Translations under genes and position numbers: made by a program
Part shown: positions 1-5,324 of the stretch, piece by piece
Numbering within the stretch: position 1 is the stretch's first letter
How the letters are laid out: each line of letters opens with the position of its first letter
Source of the DNA: Bacteroidota bacterium
GTDB taxonomy: Bacteria > Bacteroidota > Bacteroidia > Bacteroidales > VadinHA17
Assembly: GCA_030631445.1 (NCBI GenBank)
Contig: DAOVLD010000120.1
Location: 1 to 6,031, forward strand
Direction of reading: 5' to 3'
DNA: 6,031 nucleotides
The notes under the pieces: model-generated
Told to the model about the DNA's origin: nothing
What the model saw: only the letters and a program-made list of their open reading frames with translations
The model's database searches: none

Positions 1-110
1 GCCCCTTCAGGTCCGGAAAACAACTGAGCATGGCTTACCCTGTTTTCTTCAACCGTTTTAATAAGCTTCTTTTTAGTCTCTTCCTGTCCAATTACATCTT
101 GAAAAAGCAT
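1..110 (-). CDS. holB: DNA polymerase III delta' subunit, N-terminal fragment
   Basis: The minus strand from the ATG at 110 reads MLFQDVIGQEETKKKL, then VEENRVSHAQLFSGPEG, and runs off the left edge after 36 codons. This is the typical N-terminus of clamp-loader AAA+ subunits: a 'F.d(I/V)GQ' box, the 'r.sHA.LF.GPeG' strand, and the beginning of the Walker A loop (GPEG, residues 33-36). The wording fits the Bacteroidota form of delta', which helps load the sliding clamp at the replication fork. The rest of Walker A, the zinc-binding cysteines and the C-terminal collar domain lie outside the window. The start is supported by the position of the GQ box about eight residues in, and by a -7-like box about 27 bp upstream. 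The gene is divergent from pgk across 500 bp. A general RuvB/DnaX-type AAA+ protein is possible but less likely. Confidence 0.85.
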   Translation of the reverse strand, partial: MLFQDVIGQEETKKKLIKTVEENRVSHAQLFSGPEG

Positions 111-136
111 GCTGAAAAATTATTTTATTAGGAAAA

Positions 137-144
137 CAAAGGTA
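137..144 (-). promoter_or_regulatory. Putative holB -7 promoter box
   Basis: Read on the minus strand these bases are TACCTTTG, an exact match to the Bacteroidetes -7 consensus TAnnTTTG. It lies 26 bp upstream of the holB ATG, giving a leader of about 20 nt if transcription starts roughly 7 bp after the box. No good TTTG/TTG -33 element is seen 19 bp further upstream, so the call rests on the -7 box and its position alone. Confidence 0.45.
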
Positions 145-229
145 ACGAAATCAGCGGAACATAGCTTCGCATTGTAATTAAAAATTGCTGTAATTGTTGT
201 AATTATTCTAATAATTTAGACATTTCTCC

Positions 230-417
230 AAGGCTAAGGCTAAGGCTAAGGGAGGTTAGAGGTTTTAGAAGTTGAGAGCGTAAAAAACAAAACACGATTT
301 TCAAAATATCAAGAGTAAGTTGTTGTTTAAATAAACAAAAGAAAAAAGAAAAGGGATGTCTAAAAAATAATAAAATGAGCAGTCAAATCCCTTAGCCTTA
401 GCCTTAGCCTTAGCCTT
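230..417. repeat. Inverted-repeat element with GGCTAA-type hexamer arms
   Basis: The left arm (230-253) is three AAGGCT units plus AAGGGA. The right arm (388-417) is TCCCTT followed by four AGCCTT units. The 24-base left arm is perfectly complementary to 388-411, and the right arm carries one extra hexamer. The 134-bp interior is AT-rich and non-coding and contains a further AAGGGAT/ATCCCTT pair (351-357 with 387-393) that would compete with the outer stem. Each arm has at least four closely spaced GG tracts on one strand (left on plus, right on minus). The unequal unit number points to replication slippage. No obvious target-site duplication flanks it. It could be a MITE-like or REP-like non-autonomous element, or a hairpin formed by copying one simple repeat in inverted orientation. 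Confidence 0.7.
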
Positions 418-507
418 TAATACGAAAATGATTTTTATAATAATATAATTCGGTATATATCAATGACTAATTTTGCAATTCCGATACATCTAATTATGGC
501 TGCAGAT

Positions 508-538
508 ATTGACTTTCCCCTATTTATAATTAATTTTG
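508..538 (+). promoter_or_regulatory. pgk promoter, Bacteroidetes -33/-7 type
   Basis: ATTG at 508-511 is followed by exactly 19 bp and then TAATTTTG at 531-538, matching the Bacteroidetes primary sigma consensus (TTTG, about 19 bp, TAnnTTTG) in both sequence and spacing. Transcription would start near 545, giving a leader of about 65 nt to the pgk ATG at 611. A second TAATTTTGCA at 468-477 repeats the -7 box but has no recognisable -33 partner, so it may be a weaker or decayed promoter. Confidence 0.7.
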
Positions 539-549
539 CAGACCGGAGT

Positions 550-575
550 GTTACTGGGTGTCGGTAACGTGTTAC
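550..575 (+). promoter_or_regulatory. GTTAC/GTAAC repeat hairpin in the pgk leader
   Basis: GTTAC (550-554), GTAAC (564-568) and GTTAC (571-575) lie within the predicted pgk leader. The central GTAAC can pair with the first GTTAC (9-nt loop). The third copy is too close to GTAAC (2 nt) to form an RNA hairpin, but together they make an imperfect DNA palindrome. The stem is only five pairs, so a regulatory role is uncertain. The same GTTAC word recurs in the repeats downstream of pgk and may be repeat debris. Confidence 0.3.
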
Positions 576-610
576 TTTTCACTTTTTACTTTTTACTTTA
601 AACTTTTATT

Positions 611-1813
611 ATGAAAACGATTGACAATTACGATTTTACAGGGAAAAAAGCAATCATCAGGGTTGATTTTAATGTGCCGATTAATGAAAAGCTTGAGGTT
701 GCTGATGATACACGTATCAGGGCAGCGTTACCTACAATTAAGAAAATACTTTCTTCAGGTGGATCTGTAATTTTGATGTCGCATCTTGGACGTCCGAAAG
801 GTGAATATGAAGAGAAATTTTCTCTTAAGAATGTGATCCCCCGCTTGTCTGAATTACTTGAAACAGAGGTGAAATTTGCAAAAGATTGCATTGGTGATGA
901 AACATCTAAAATAGTAAATGAACTTAAACCCGGAAATGTTCTTCTGTTGGAAAACCTGAGATTCCATAAGGAAGAAAAAAGCGGTGAAGAAACATTTGCC
1001 AAAAAACTGGCAGACCTTGCAGATGTGTATGTAAATGATGCTTTTGGCACCGCTCACAGGGCACATGCATCAACCACTATAATAGCAAAATTCTTTCCCG
1101 AAGAAAAAATGTTTGGATATCTTATTGGTAACGAATTAAAAAGTATGGATAAGATACTGCACCAGCCCGAAAAACCCTTTACTGCAATTATGGGAGGTGC
1201 TAAAGTATCTGATAAGATTCAGGTTATTGAAAACCTGCTTGACAAGGTTGACAACCTGATAATTGGCGGCGGAATGACTTACACTTTTATTAAAGCAAGA
1301 GGTGGTAAAATCGGGGCTTCGCTTGTTGAAGAAGACAAACTTGATATGGCAAATAATTTAATAAGAAAAGCTGAAGCGAAAAATGTAAAGCTTTATCTTC
1401 CGGTAGATAATGTGATTGCTGATAAATTTGAAAATGATGCAAAAACAGAAGAAACTCCTGTTGACGAAGTCCCTGACGGATGGATGGGACTGGATATCGG
1501 ACAAAAAACAATCGAAGGATTTTCGGAAATAATTAAACACTCCAAAACTATTCTGTGGAACGGTCCTATGGGAGTATTTGAAATGTCAAATTTCCAGAAC
1601 GGCACAGAAACTATTGCCAAAGTAATTGCCGAAACGACAGAAAAAGGAGCATATAGCCTGATTGGAGGAGGCGACTCTGTAGCTGCAATCAATAAATATA
1701 ACCTGAAGGATAAAGTAAGCTATGTTTCAACCGGCGGTGGCGCAATGCTGGAGTATATTGAAGGAAAAGAATTGCCCGGTGTTGAGGCAATAAGGGAAGA
1801 AGTTGAAAATTGA
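611..1813 (+). CDS. pgk: Phosphoglycerate kinase
   Basis: This cytosolic glycolytic enzyme transfers phosphate between 1,3-bisphosphoglycerate and ADP to give 3-phosphoglycerate and ATP, and runs in reverse in gluconeogenesis. At 400 residues it has the normal length and every hallmark. Phosphoglycerate-site motifs are RVDFNVP (17-23), DDTRI (32-36), SHLGRPKG (57-64), ENLRFHKEE (114-122) and [11 protein letters not shown] (142-152). GGAKVSDK (195-202) contains the catalytic-domain lysine. Nucleotide-site motifs are GGGMTYTF (219-226), WNGPMGVFE (316-324), GGGDS (352-356) and STGGGAMLE (373-381). The ATG follows a pyrimidine-rich, SD-free leader, as is usual in Bacteroidota, and family similarity begins within the first ten residues. 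No close downstream partner exists (410 bp to the next gene), so it is probably transcribed alone from the promoter at 508-538. The last few codons (EEVEN) and the stop merge into a downstream tandem repeat. Confidence 0.98.
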   Translation: MKTIDNYDFTGKKAIIRVDFNVPINEKLEVADDTRIRAALPTIKKILSSGGSVILMSHLGRPKGEYEEKFSLKNVIPRLSELLETEVKFAKDCIGDETSKIVNELKPGNVLLLENLRFHKEEKSGEETFAKKLADLADVYVNDAFGTAHRAHASTTIIAKFFPEEKMFGYLIGNELKSMDKILHQPEKPFTAIMGGAKVSDKIQVIENLLDKVDNLIIGGGMTYTFIKARGGKIGASLVEEDKLDMANNLIRKAEAKNVKLYLPVDNVIADKFENDAKTEETPVDEVPDGWMGLDIGQKTIEGFSEIIKHSKTILWNGPMGVFEMSNFQNGTETIAKVIAETTEKGAYSLIGGGDSVAAINKYNLKDKVSYVSTGGGAMLEYIEGKELPGVEAIREEVEN

Positions 1814-1884
1814 AAGTTTGTAAAGTTGAAAGGAAAGAAAGAAGAAGTTGAAAGTTTGTAAAGTTGAAAGGGAAGAAAGAAGAG
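1810..1884 (+). repeat. 38-bp tandem duplication across the pgk stop codon
   Basis: Two near-identical copies lie head to tail: 1810-1847 (38 bp) and 1848-1884 (37 bp). Both begin TTGAAAGTTTGTAAAGTTGA and continue with a purine-rich GAAAG-type tract. They differ by one base change (GGAAAG versus GGGAAG) and a small difference at the end. The pgk stop (1811-1813) falls inside copy one. The final pgk codons (GAAGAAGTTGAAA, 1797-1809) resemble the junction between copies (1841-1853), so the repeat may have been seeded from the 3' end of the gene. It is followed by a shorter GTTCAAA doublet (1884-1897). Confidence 0.85.
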
Positions 1885-1903
1885 TTCAAAGTTCAAAGAC
1901 TTT

Positions 1904-2018
1904 AACTCGTAACCCGTAACCACAGTGAAATATGCTCCTTCCCTGGTGAAATATTTTCGTGCCTCAAATTTCACAGGGTAAACGTCGCATTTCACGTGGC
2001 AAGCCCGAAACTCGTAAC
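1904..2018. repeat. Symmetric GTGAAAT/ATTTCAC element bracketed by AACTCGTAAC repeats
   Basis: AACTCGTAAC occurs at 1904-1913 and again at 2009-2018. The left copy is followed at once by a partial copy, CCGTAAC. Between them lie GTGAAAT at 1925-1931 and 1946-1952, and ATTTCAC at 1968-1974 and 1989-1995. The four heptamers are 21, 22 and 21 bp apart, and both inverted pairs are centred on position 1960. The DNA is less AT-rich than its surroundings. On the minus strand an open frame crosses part of it, but that frame also reads through the tandem repeat and the end of pgk and has no coding character. The layout suggests a dispersed repeat element or MITE-like insertion; an operator array is also possible. 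Confidence 0.6.
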
Positions 2019-2147
2019 ACTTTGGAGGAATGTAAAATGAAAAAAGAAGAGAAGGAAGAAGAAGAGAATAATGAATTATGAATTAATCAGAAGATCATAG
2101 TTTAAAGTTCAATAATATTAGATAGTTTTAATTTTTACCTTATTGAT

Positions 2148-2197
2148 TAATTACGTTATTAATTACGTTATTAATAACGTAATTAATAACGTAATTA
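2148..2197. repeat. Perfect 50-bp palindrome upstream of the lipoprotein gene
   Basis: The two 25-base halves meet between 2172 and 2173 and are exact reverse complements. Each half contains two TTACGTTA-like units, so ACGT recurs four times at 12-bp intervals (2153, 2165, 2177, 2189). As RNA it would form a stem of about 23 pairs with a TTAA loop, followed by TTTTG (2198-2202). It could therefore act as an AT-rich terminator-like or attenuator hairpin; as DNA it could extrude a cruciform or bind a dimeric protein. It ends 26 bp before the lipoprotein ATG. An open frame continues through it in phase with the lipoprotein, but that frame only translates the repeat. Confidence 0.9.
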
Positions 2198-2223
2198 TTT
2201 TGTCTGATAAAAAGTATACAAAT

Positions 2224-2766
2224 ATGAAAAAGGTGTTTTTGTTTTCTGCTTTGGTGTTTTTTGCTTTTTCGGGATGCGAAAAAGAAGAGAGTCCTGATAC
2301 TTCTGGTGAAGCAACTTTGACATCCTATCGTTTCCTGGAAGGATCAACATATTCAACTTACGGTTTCTCGTTTGAACAAGGAAAAGTGATAAAATATAAC
2401 CTGGCAGTCGAAGGAATAATCCCTGATTTTTTTATCGAGCCTATACCAGGAACCAGTGGACAGGTTACCGGAGCATGGCTTGCTAGTCTAAACCTGAATG
2501 AATCATTCAGCTTAACTGCAGAATTCAGTGATTCTTTACTTGCTTTACAATATTTCAGTGAGTATAAAAATATTATCGATTCAAATTTTGTTTTCCTTGC
2601 CAACCCGCTTAATGAAAACCAGGTCTGGACCTTTTGCACCAGAGATAATAAATTCGGCAAGATCCTGATAAAAGAGGTGAAAGCGTTTGTTAAAGACACC
2701 AAAAACTATGCAGAAACAACATTCCTCTGGGAATTTCAACCGGACGGATCAATGGAATTTAAATAG
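2224..2766 (+). CDS. Putative surface lipoprotein of unknown function
   Basis: The 180-residue product begins MKKVFLFSALVFFAFSGC: two lysines, a hydrophobic core and a lipobox (FSGC, Cys18) for signal peptidase II. The residues after Cys18 (EKEESPD) are acidic, resembling lipoprotein export signals that send Bacteroidota lipoproteins to the cell surface. That location is an inference. The mature part looks beta-rich. Its end, with VWTFCTRDNKFGKILIKEV (about 134-152) and FLWEFQPDGSMEF (about 167-179), faintly recalls the 'TrdGKyaKi...f.Y.yQPDGS' pattern of HmuY-like and other Bacteroidota lipoproteins, but I cannot assign a function. I chose the ATG at 2224 because the signal peptide starts there; 27 in-frame codons further upstream (from 2143) only translate the palindrome. 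No close operon partner is seen (165 bp to the next start). No clear -33/-7 promoter was found. Confidence 0.85.
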   Translation: MKKVFLFSALVFFAFSGCEKEESPDTSGEATLTSYRFLEGSTYSTYGFSFEQGKVIKYNLAVEGIIPDFFIEPIPGTSGQVTGAWLASLNLNESFSLTAEFSDSLLALQYFSEYKNIIDSNFVFLANPLNENQVWTFCTRDNKFGKILIKEVKAFVKDTKNYAETTFLWEFQPDGSMEFK

Positions 2767-2835
2767 GTAATATCTGTAATTTGCATAAAATCATTATTCT
2801 GATAAGCTGGCTTAAAAGAATATTTTAAAGAAAGG

Positions 2836-2906
2836 CGTAAAGATCACGAAAAAAATACTGATCAAGTATACTTTGCGATCTTTGCGTAATCTTTGCGCCC
2901 TCTGCG
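2836..2906. repeat. CTTTGCG repeat cluster with a potential stem
   Basis: CTTTGCG occurs at 2871, 2880 and 2891, and CTCTGCG at 2900, in 36 bp. Upstream, CGTAAAGATC (2836-2845) can pair with GATCTTTGCG (2877-2886) with one T-G wobble and a 31-nt loop. From memory, clusters of this word are common between genes in Bacteroidota and some other phyla, so this is probably a dispersed repeat. It lies 25 bp ahead of the LuxE-like start and would be in its leader or promoter. Confidence 0.65.
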
Positions 2907-2931
2907 AGAAATTCTTTATATTAACTTGTTG

Positions 2932-3918
2932 ATGAAAAAATCTAAAGATAAAATATTCAATATCAGGTCATCAATGGATTTTGAAACCCTGGCACTTGAA
3001 GTGTTTCGATACCAGGCAAAAAATAACGAGACCTATTCAAAATATCTCAACCATCTGGGAATTATCCCCGGTAGTATTTACAAGCTTGACCGGATACCTT
3101 TTTTACCCATCGAATTTTTCAAAACGCGTAAAATAATCACAGGGAAAGATGTCCCCGGAAAAATTTTTACCAGCAGCGGGACAACCGGTGCCGGAACTTC
3201 CAAACATTATGTAACTGATATAAGCTTGTACCAGGAAAGCTTTACACGGACATTTCAATATTTCTACGGTAATCCCGAACAATACTGCATACTTGCTTTG
3301 CTACCGTCATATCTTGAAAGAGAAGGTTCGTCACTTATTTACATGATGGATTACCTGATAAAAAAAAGCAATAACCCGGAAAGCGGTTTTTATCTTGATA
3401 AACTTGACGACCTGGCAGAAAAAATAGTCCGTTTACGTGAACAAAACCAGAAGATCCTGTTGTTCGGTGTCAGTTTTGCCCTGCTTAACCTGGCAGAAAA
3501 ATATAAGCCGGATCTGTCAGGGCAGATTGTTATGGAAACCGGGGGAATGAAAGGCAGAAGAGAAGAGATCATCAGGGAAGAACTGCATAAAGTTTTATGC
3601 AAAGCATTCAACACAAAATTGATCCATTCGGAATATGGAATGACAGAGTTGTTATCGCAGGCATATTCCAAAGGAGATAGAATTTTTCATACCCCACCCT
3701 GGATGAAGATACTGATAAGGGATGGCTATGATCCTTTTTCATATGTTAAGAAAGGACGATCGGGAGGGATCAATGTAATTGACCTTGCCAATTACAATTC
3801 ATGCTCATTTATTGAAACCAGTGACCTCGGACTGCTCCTCCCTGACGGCGGATTTGAGGTCTCCGGGCGGTTTGATTCAAGCGACATCAGGGGTTGTAAT
3901 CTGATGGTGGAAGAATAG
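2932..3918 (+). CDS. LuxE-like acyl-protein synthetase / acyltransferase family protein
   Basis: This 328-residue protein belongs to the LuxE group of ANL-type adenylating enzymes, which activate a carboxylic acid with ATP and move the acyl group to a cysteine of the enzyme and then to a partner. Visible motifs are the P-loop FTSSGTTGAGTSK (79-91), METGGMKGRR (201-210), the A5-like HSEYGMTEL (232-240), TSDLG (296-300) and a closing GRFDSSDIRGCNLM (312-325). Cys322 lies six residues from the C-terminus, where classic LuxE carries its acylated cysteine near its own end. The ATG at 2932 is preferred; a longer frame from a TTG at 2893 only translates the CTTTGCG repeat. The protein is cytosolic, with no signal peptide or membrane segment. 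No acyl-CoA reductase (LuxC), acyl carrier protein or luciferase gene is visible, so luminescence is not implied. A role in acyl transfer for a lipid, polysaccharide or secondary product is only a guess. Confidence 0.85.
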   Translation: MKKSKDKIFNIRSSMDFETLALEVFRYQAKNNETYSKYLNHLGIIPGSIYKLDRIPFLPIEFFKTRKIITGKDVPGKIFTSSGTTGAGTSKHYVTDISLYQESFTRTFQYFYGNPEQYCILALLPSYLEREGSSLIYMMDYLIKKSNNPESGFYLDKLDDLAEKIVRLREQNQKILLFGVSFALLNLAEKYKPDLSGQIVMETGGMKGRREEIIREELHKVLCKAFNTKLIHSEYGMTELLSQAYSKGDRIFHTPPWMKILIRDGYDPFSYVKKGRSGGINVIDLANYNSCSFIETSDLGLLLPDGGFEVSGRFDSSDIRGCNLMVEE

Positions 3919-3926
3919 AGAAAAAC

Positions 3927-5084
3927 TTACAACCCAAGCTTCTCTTTAATATCTTTCGGCACCGCATCCTTATGAACCATAAACGCAATGGTATGTAAAC
4001 GGACAAAAGATTCTGACATGTACAGATATCCACCAAAATCATTACTATCCGGTCCCCAGGAATTTTTTGTCAGGAAATAATAAGTGCCGTTCTTGTCTTT
4101 TGCCATCCCTGTAAGATGCATCAGGTGATCGTCGGTAACAGTATAATTACCAAATGCTTCCTGCCGCATTTCCTGAGTTATCTGCTTCTCTTTCCCCGGC
4201 TTAACAAAAACCGAATCTTTTACTTCGTCACTCATATCATCCCAATCGGTTTCAGGAACTATTGCAACACCATTTTTGTATGAAAAACCCTTATCGCTCA
4301 TATCGCCATCCCATGCAATAGAATAACCCGCTTTAATTGCCTTTTTCATAACCTCAATAAGATCGTCAACAGGCAGGTTATAGTATCCATCATACGACCA
4401 GTTGTCAGGTATTTCAAGCACAAAGCTTTCATAATATGGGTGATGGCTGTACGAAGTAAGCTCAATATAATCATCAGGGTTTATCCCCAGTGCTTCTGCA
4501 AAAGATCCAGGGGTATAAGTCTTTCCTTCGTAAGTAAAAGAAGCCGGTGTTTCACCAAGATAAACATCAAGAACCGAACAGTATGCATCACTCCAAACAG
4601 GTGTAGGTTTCCGGCTTTTTATCACACCATCCAGCATTCCTTTAATAACAGTTCTTAGTTCGCTATGATTATGTATTTCCTGTCCATATACCTTCCCTGA
4701 ATAAACACTTTCCGGAACTATACCGTGTTCTGCTATCTCATTCAGTACGTCATGCGCCTGGCCTCCCTTGGTAAAATTCGTTTTGCCATGGAACCTTACA
4801 TAATTCATTGCTTTAGTCTTATAAGCATTTCTGATAAAAAACATTTCCGACAGGTCAAACTCCCCTTTGCCCATCCTGATCAATTCAGTCTCAAGAAATG
4901 ATGTTGTTCCAAAGCACCAGCATGTACCGGTGCGATCCTGACTTTTTACGCTGATGGTTTCAAGAGTTTTAACCTCTTTAAAATCAAAGTTCTTTTTTTC
5001 TATCTTTTGCGCTGAAACAACCGGTATCAACAAAACAAGCAAAATAATTGAAGTGATTTTTCTCATTTTTAAGCTTATTTTCAT
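3927..5084 (-). CDS. Exported C1 cysteine peptidase, bleomycin hydrolase/aminopeptidase C type
   Basis: The 385-residue protein has a signal peptide (hydrophobic core about 11-23, likely cut after VVSA before Gln26), so it should act in the periplasm or outside. The papain-type catalytic set is intact: Gln49 (oxyanion) and Cys55 in QDRTGTCWCFGTTSFLE, His320 in DDHLMHLTG, and Asn341 in TKNSWG. The 265-residue Cys-to-His distance, far longer than in papain, and the order of motifs match the C1B (BlmH/PepC) subfamily, whose known members are mostly cytosolic hexameric aminopeptidases. The exported form may trim peptides for uptake, which is an inference. An in-frame ATG at 5066 (Met7) would give a shorter, more typical signal peptide and is a credible alternative start. 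The gene converges with the LuxE-like gene, with 8 bp between the two stops and no room for a terminator. It lies 240 bp downstream of the DUF502 gene on the same strand and is probably separately transcribed. Confidence 0.92.
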   Translation of the reverse strand: MKISLKMRKITSIILLVLLIPVVSAQKIEKKNFDFKEVKTLETISVKSQDRTGTCWCFGTTSFLETELIRMGKGEFDLSEMFFIRNAYKTKAMNYVRFHGKTNFTKGGQAHDVLNEIAEHGIVPESVYSGKVYGQEIHNHSELRTVIKGMLDGVIKSRKPTPVWSDAYCSVLDVYLGETPASFTYEGKTYTPGSFAEALGINPDDYIELTSYSHHPYYESFVLEIPDNWSYDGYYNLPVDDLIEVMKKAIKAGYSIAWDGDMSDKGFSYKNGVAIVPETDWDDMSDEVKDSVFVKPGKEKQITQEMRQEAFGNYTVTDDHLMHLTGMAKDKNGTYYFLTKNSWGPDSNDFGGYLYMSESFVRLHTIAFMVHKDAVPKDIKEKLGL

Positions 5085-5109
5085 ACGTTTAAATCTTTTA
5101 TGTTAGTGA

Positions 5110-5141
5110 CAAGGTTACTTATATTTTCTACCTTTTTACAA
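5110..5141 (-). promoter_or_regulatory. Weak candidate promoter for the C1 peptidase
   Basis: On the minus strand TAACCTTG (5117-5110) matches the Bacteroidetes -7 box TAnnTTTG in all but one base, 25 bp before the ATG at 5084. A TTG (5141-5139) lies 21 bp upstream instead of the preferred 19. Position is sensible but both the box and the spacing are off, so this is only a candidate. Confidence 0.25.
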
Positions 5142-5198
5142 GTTCTGTGGTATTTGTTACTCGCTCCCACAAAAACCCATGGCGCAAACCCGCTCGTG

Positions 5199-5282
5199 AA
5201 CTTCCATGTGGAAAAATCCGAATACTGTTACGCAACCATTATTTAATCATTTTTGTTTGTGCATTAATAATACATGGAAGTT
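5199..5282. repeat. 11-bp inverted repeat in the DUF502-peptidase spacer
   Basis: AACTTCCATGT (5199-5209) is perfectly repeated in inverted orientation as ACATGGAAGTT (5272-5282), with 62 bp between. The adjoining stretch 5161-5215 is richer in GC than the rest of the spacer and has several CG-containing words. On the minus strand GTTCACGAGCGGGTTTGCGCC loosely resembles the GTTACGAG...CGGGCTTGCC edge of the element downstream of pgk. It may be a decayed copy of a dispersed repeat, or the transcript end of the DUF502 operon; no T-run identifies a terminator. Confidence 0.5.
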
Positions 5283-5324
5283 TCATAAAAATATAAATTT
5301 CCCCGGTATTATCTTTACTTATTG

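Larger units (their letters stand above)
111..610. other. Divergent intergenic region between holB and pgk
   Basis: This 500-bp gap contains no convincing gene. From left to right it holds a putative holB -7 box (137-144, minus), AT-rich filler, an inverted-repeat element with hexamer arms (230-417), and AT-rich DNA with two copies of TAATTTTGCA (468-477 and 531-540). The second copy is the -7 box of the likely pgk promoter. The last part is a leader of about 65 nt with GTTAC/GTAAC repeats and a run of ACTTTTT-like units that ends just before the pgk ATG. No frame of useful length with coding character crosses it. Confidence 0.8.
1814..2223. other. Repeat-rich intergenic region between pgk and the lipoprotein gene
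   Basis: This 410-bp gap holds mostly repeats: the 38-bp tandem duplication, the GTGAAAT/ATTTCAC element inside AACTCGTAAC direct repeats (1904-2018), a purine-rich stretch (about 2020-2075), an AATAATGAATTATGAATTAA-like tract and the 50-bp palindrome at 2148-2197. A 14-codon frame at 2037-2081 starts behind GGAGG but encodes only a Lys/Glu-rich string and is not called. I see no GC-rich hairpin with a T-run directly after pgk, so termination of pgk is not explained by a classic intrinsic terminator. Confidence 0.75.

Noticed and set aside
230..417. CRISPR-like array
   Set aside because: The repeats are 6-bp units without spacers and sit in opposite orientation on the two sides; no cas genes are present.
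628..1692. Several minus-strand open frames inside pgk
   Set aside because: They are antisense shadows of a gene with complete family motifs on the plus strand, and their translations show no domain or plausible start context.
1720..1995. Minus-strand open frame of 91 codons downstream of and overlapping pgk
   Set aside because: It reads through the GTGAAAT element, the tandem repeat and the antisense of pgk. The product is low-complexity (Phe/Ser/Leu-rich) after its first third and has no recognisable domain.
2037..2081. 14-codon frame behind a GGAGG sequence
   Set aside because: It encodes only Lys/Glu/Asn from a purine-rich tract. Bacteroidota rarely depend on Shine-Dalgarno sites, and no similarity to a known small protein is apparent.
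2143..2223. 27-codon N-terminal extension of the lipoprotein
   Set aside because: It only translates the palindromic repeat (Ile/Asn/Val/Tyr) and would bury the lipoprotein signal peptide that starts at 2224.
2812..2828. TTAAAA/TTTTAA hairpin after the lipoprotein gene as a terminator
   Set aside because: The stem is six A-T pairs with no GC content and no T-run after it, so it is too weak to call.
2893..2931. TTG start for the LuxE-like protein, adding 13 residues
   Set aside because: The extra codons are the CTTTGCG repeat; the ATG at 2932 gives a normal family start and length.
4440..4658. Plus-strand 72-codon frame within the peptidase gene
   Set aside because: It is antisense to conserved C1 peptidase coding sequence and has no recognisable features.
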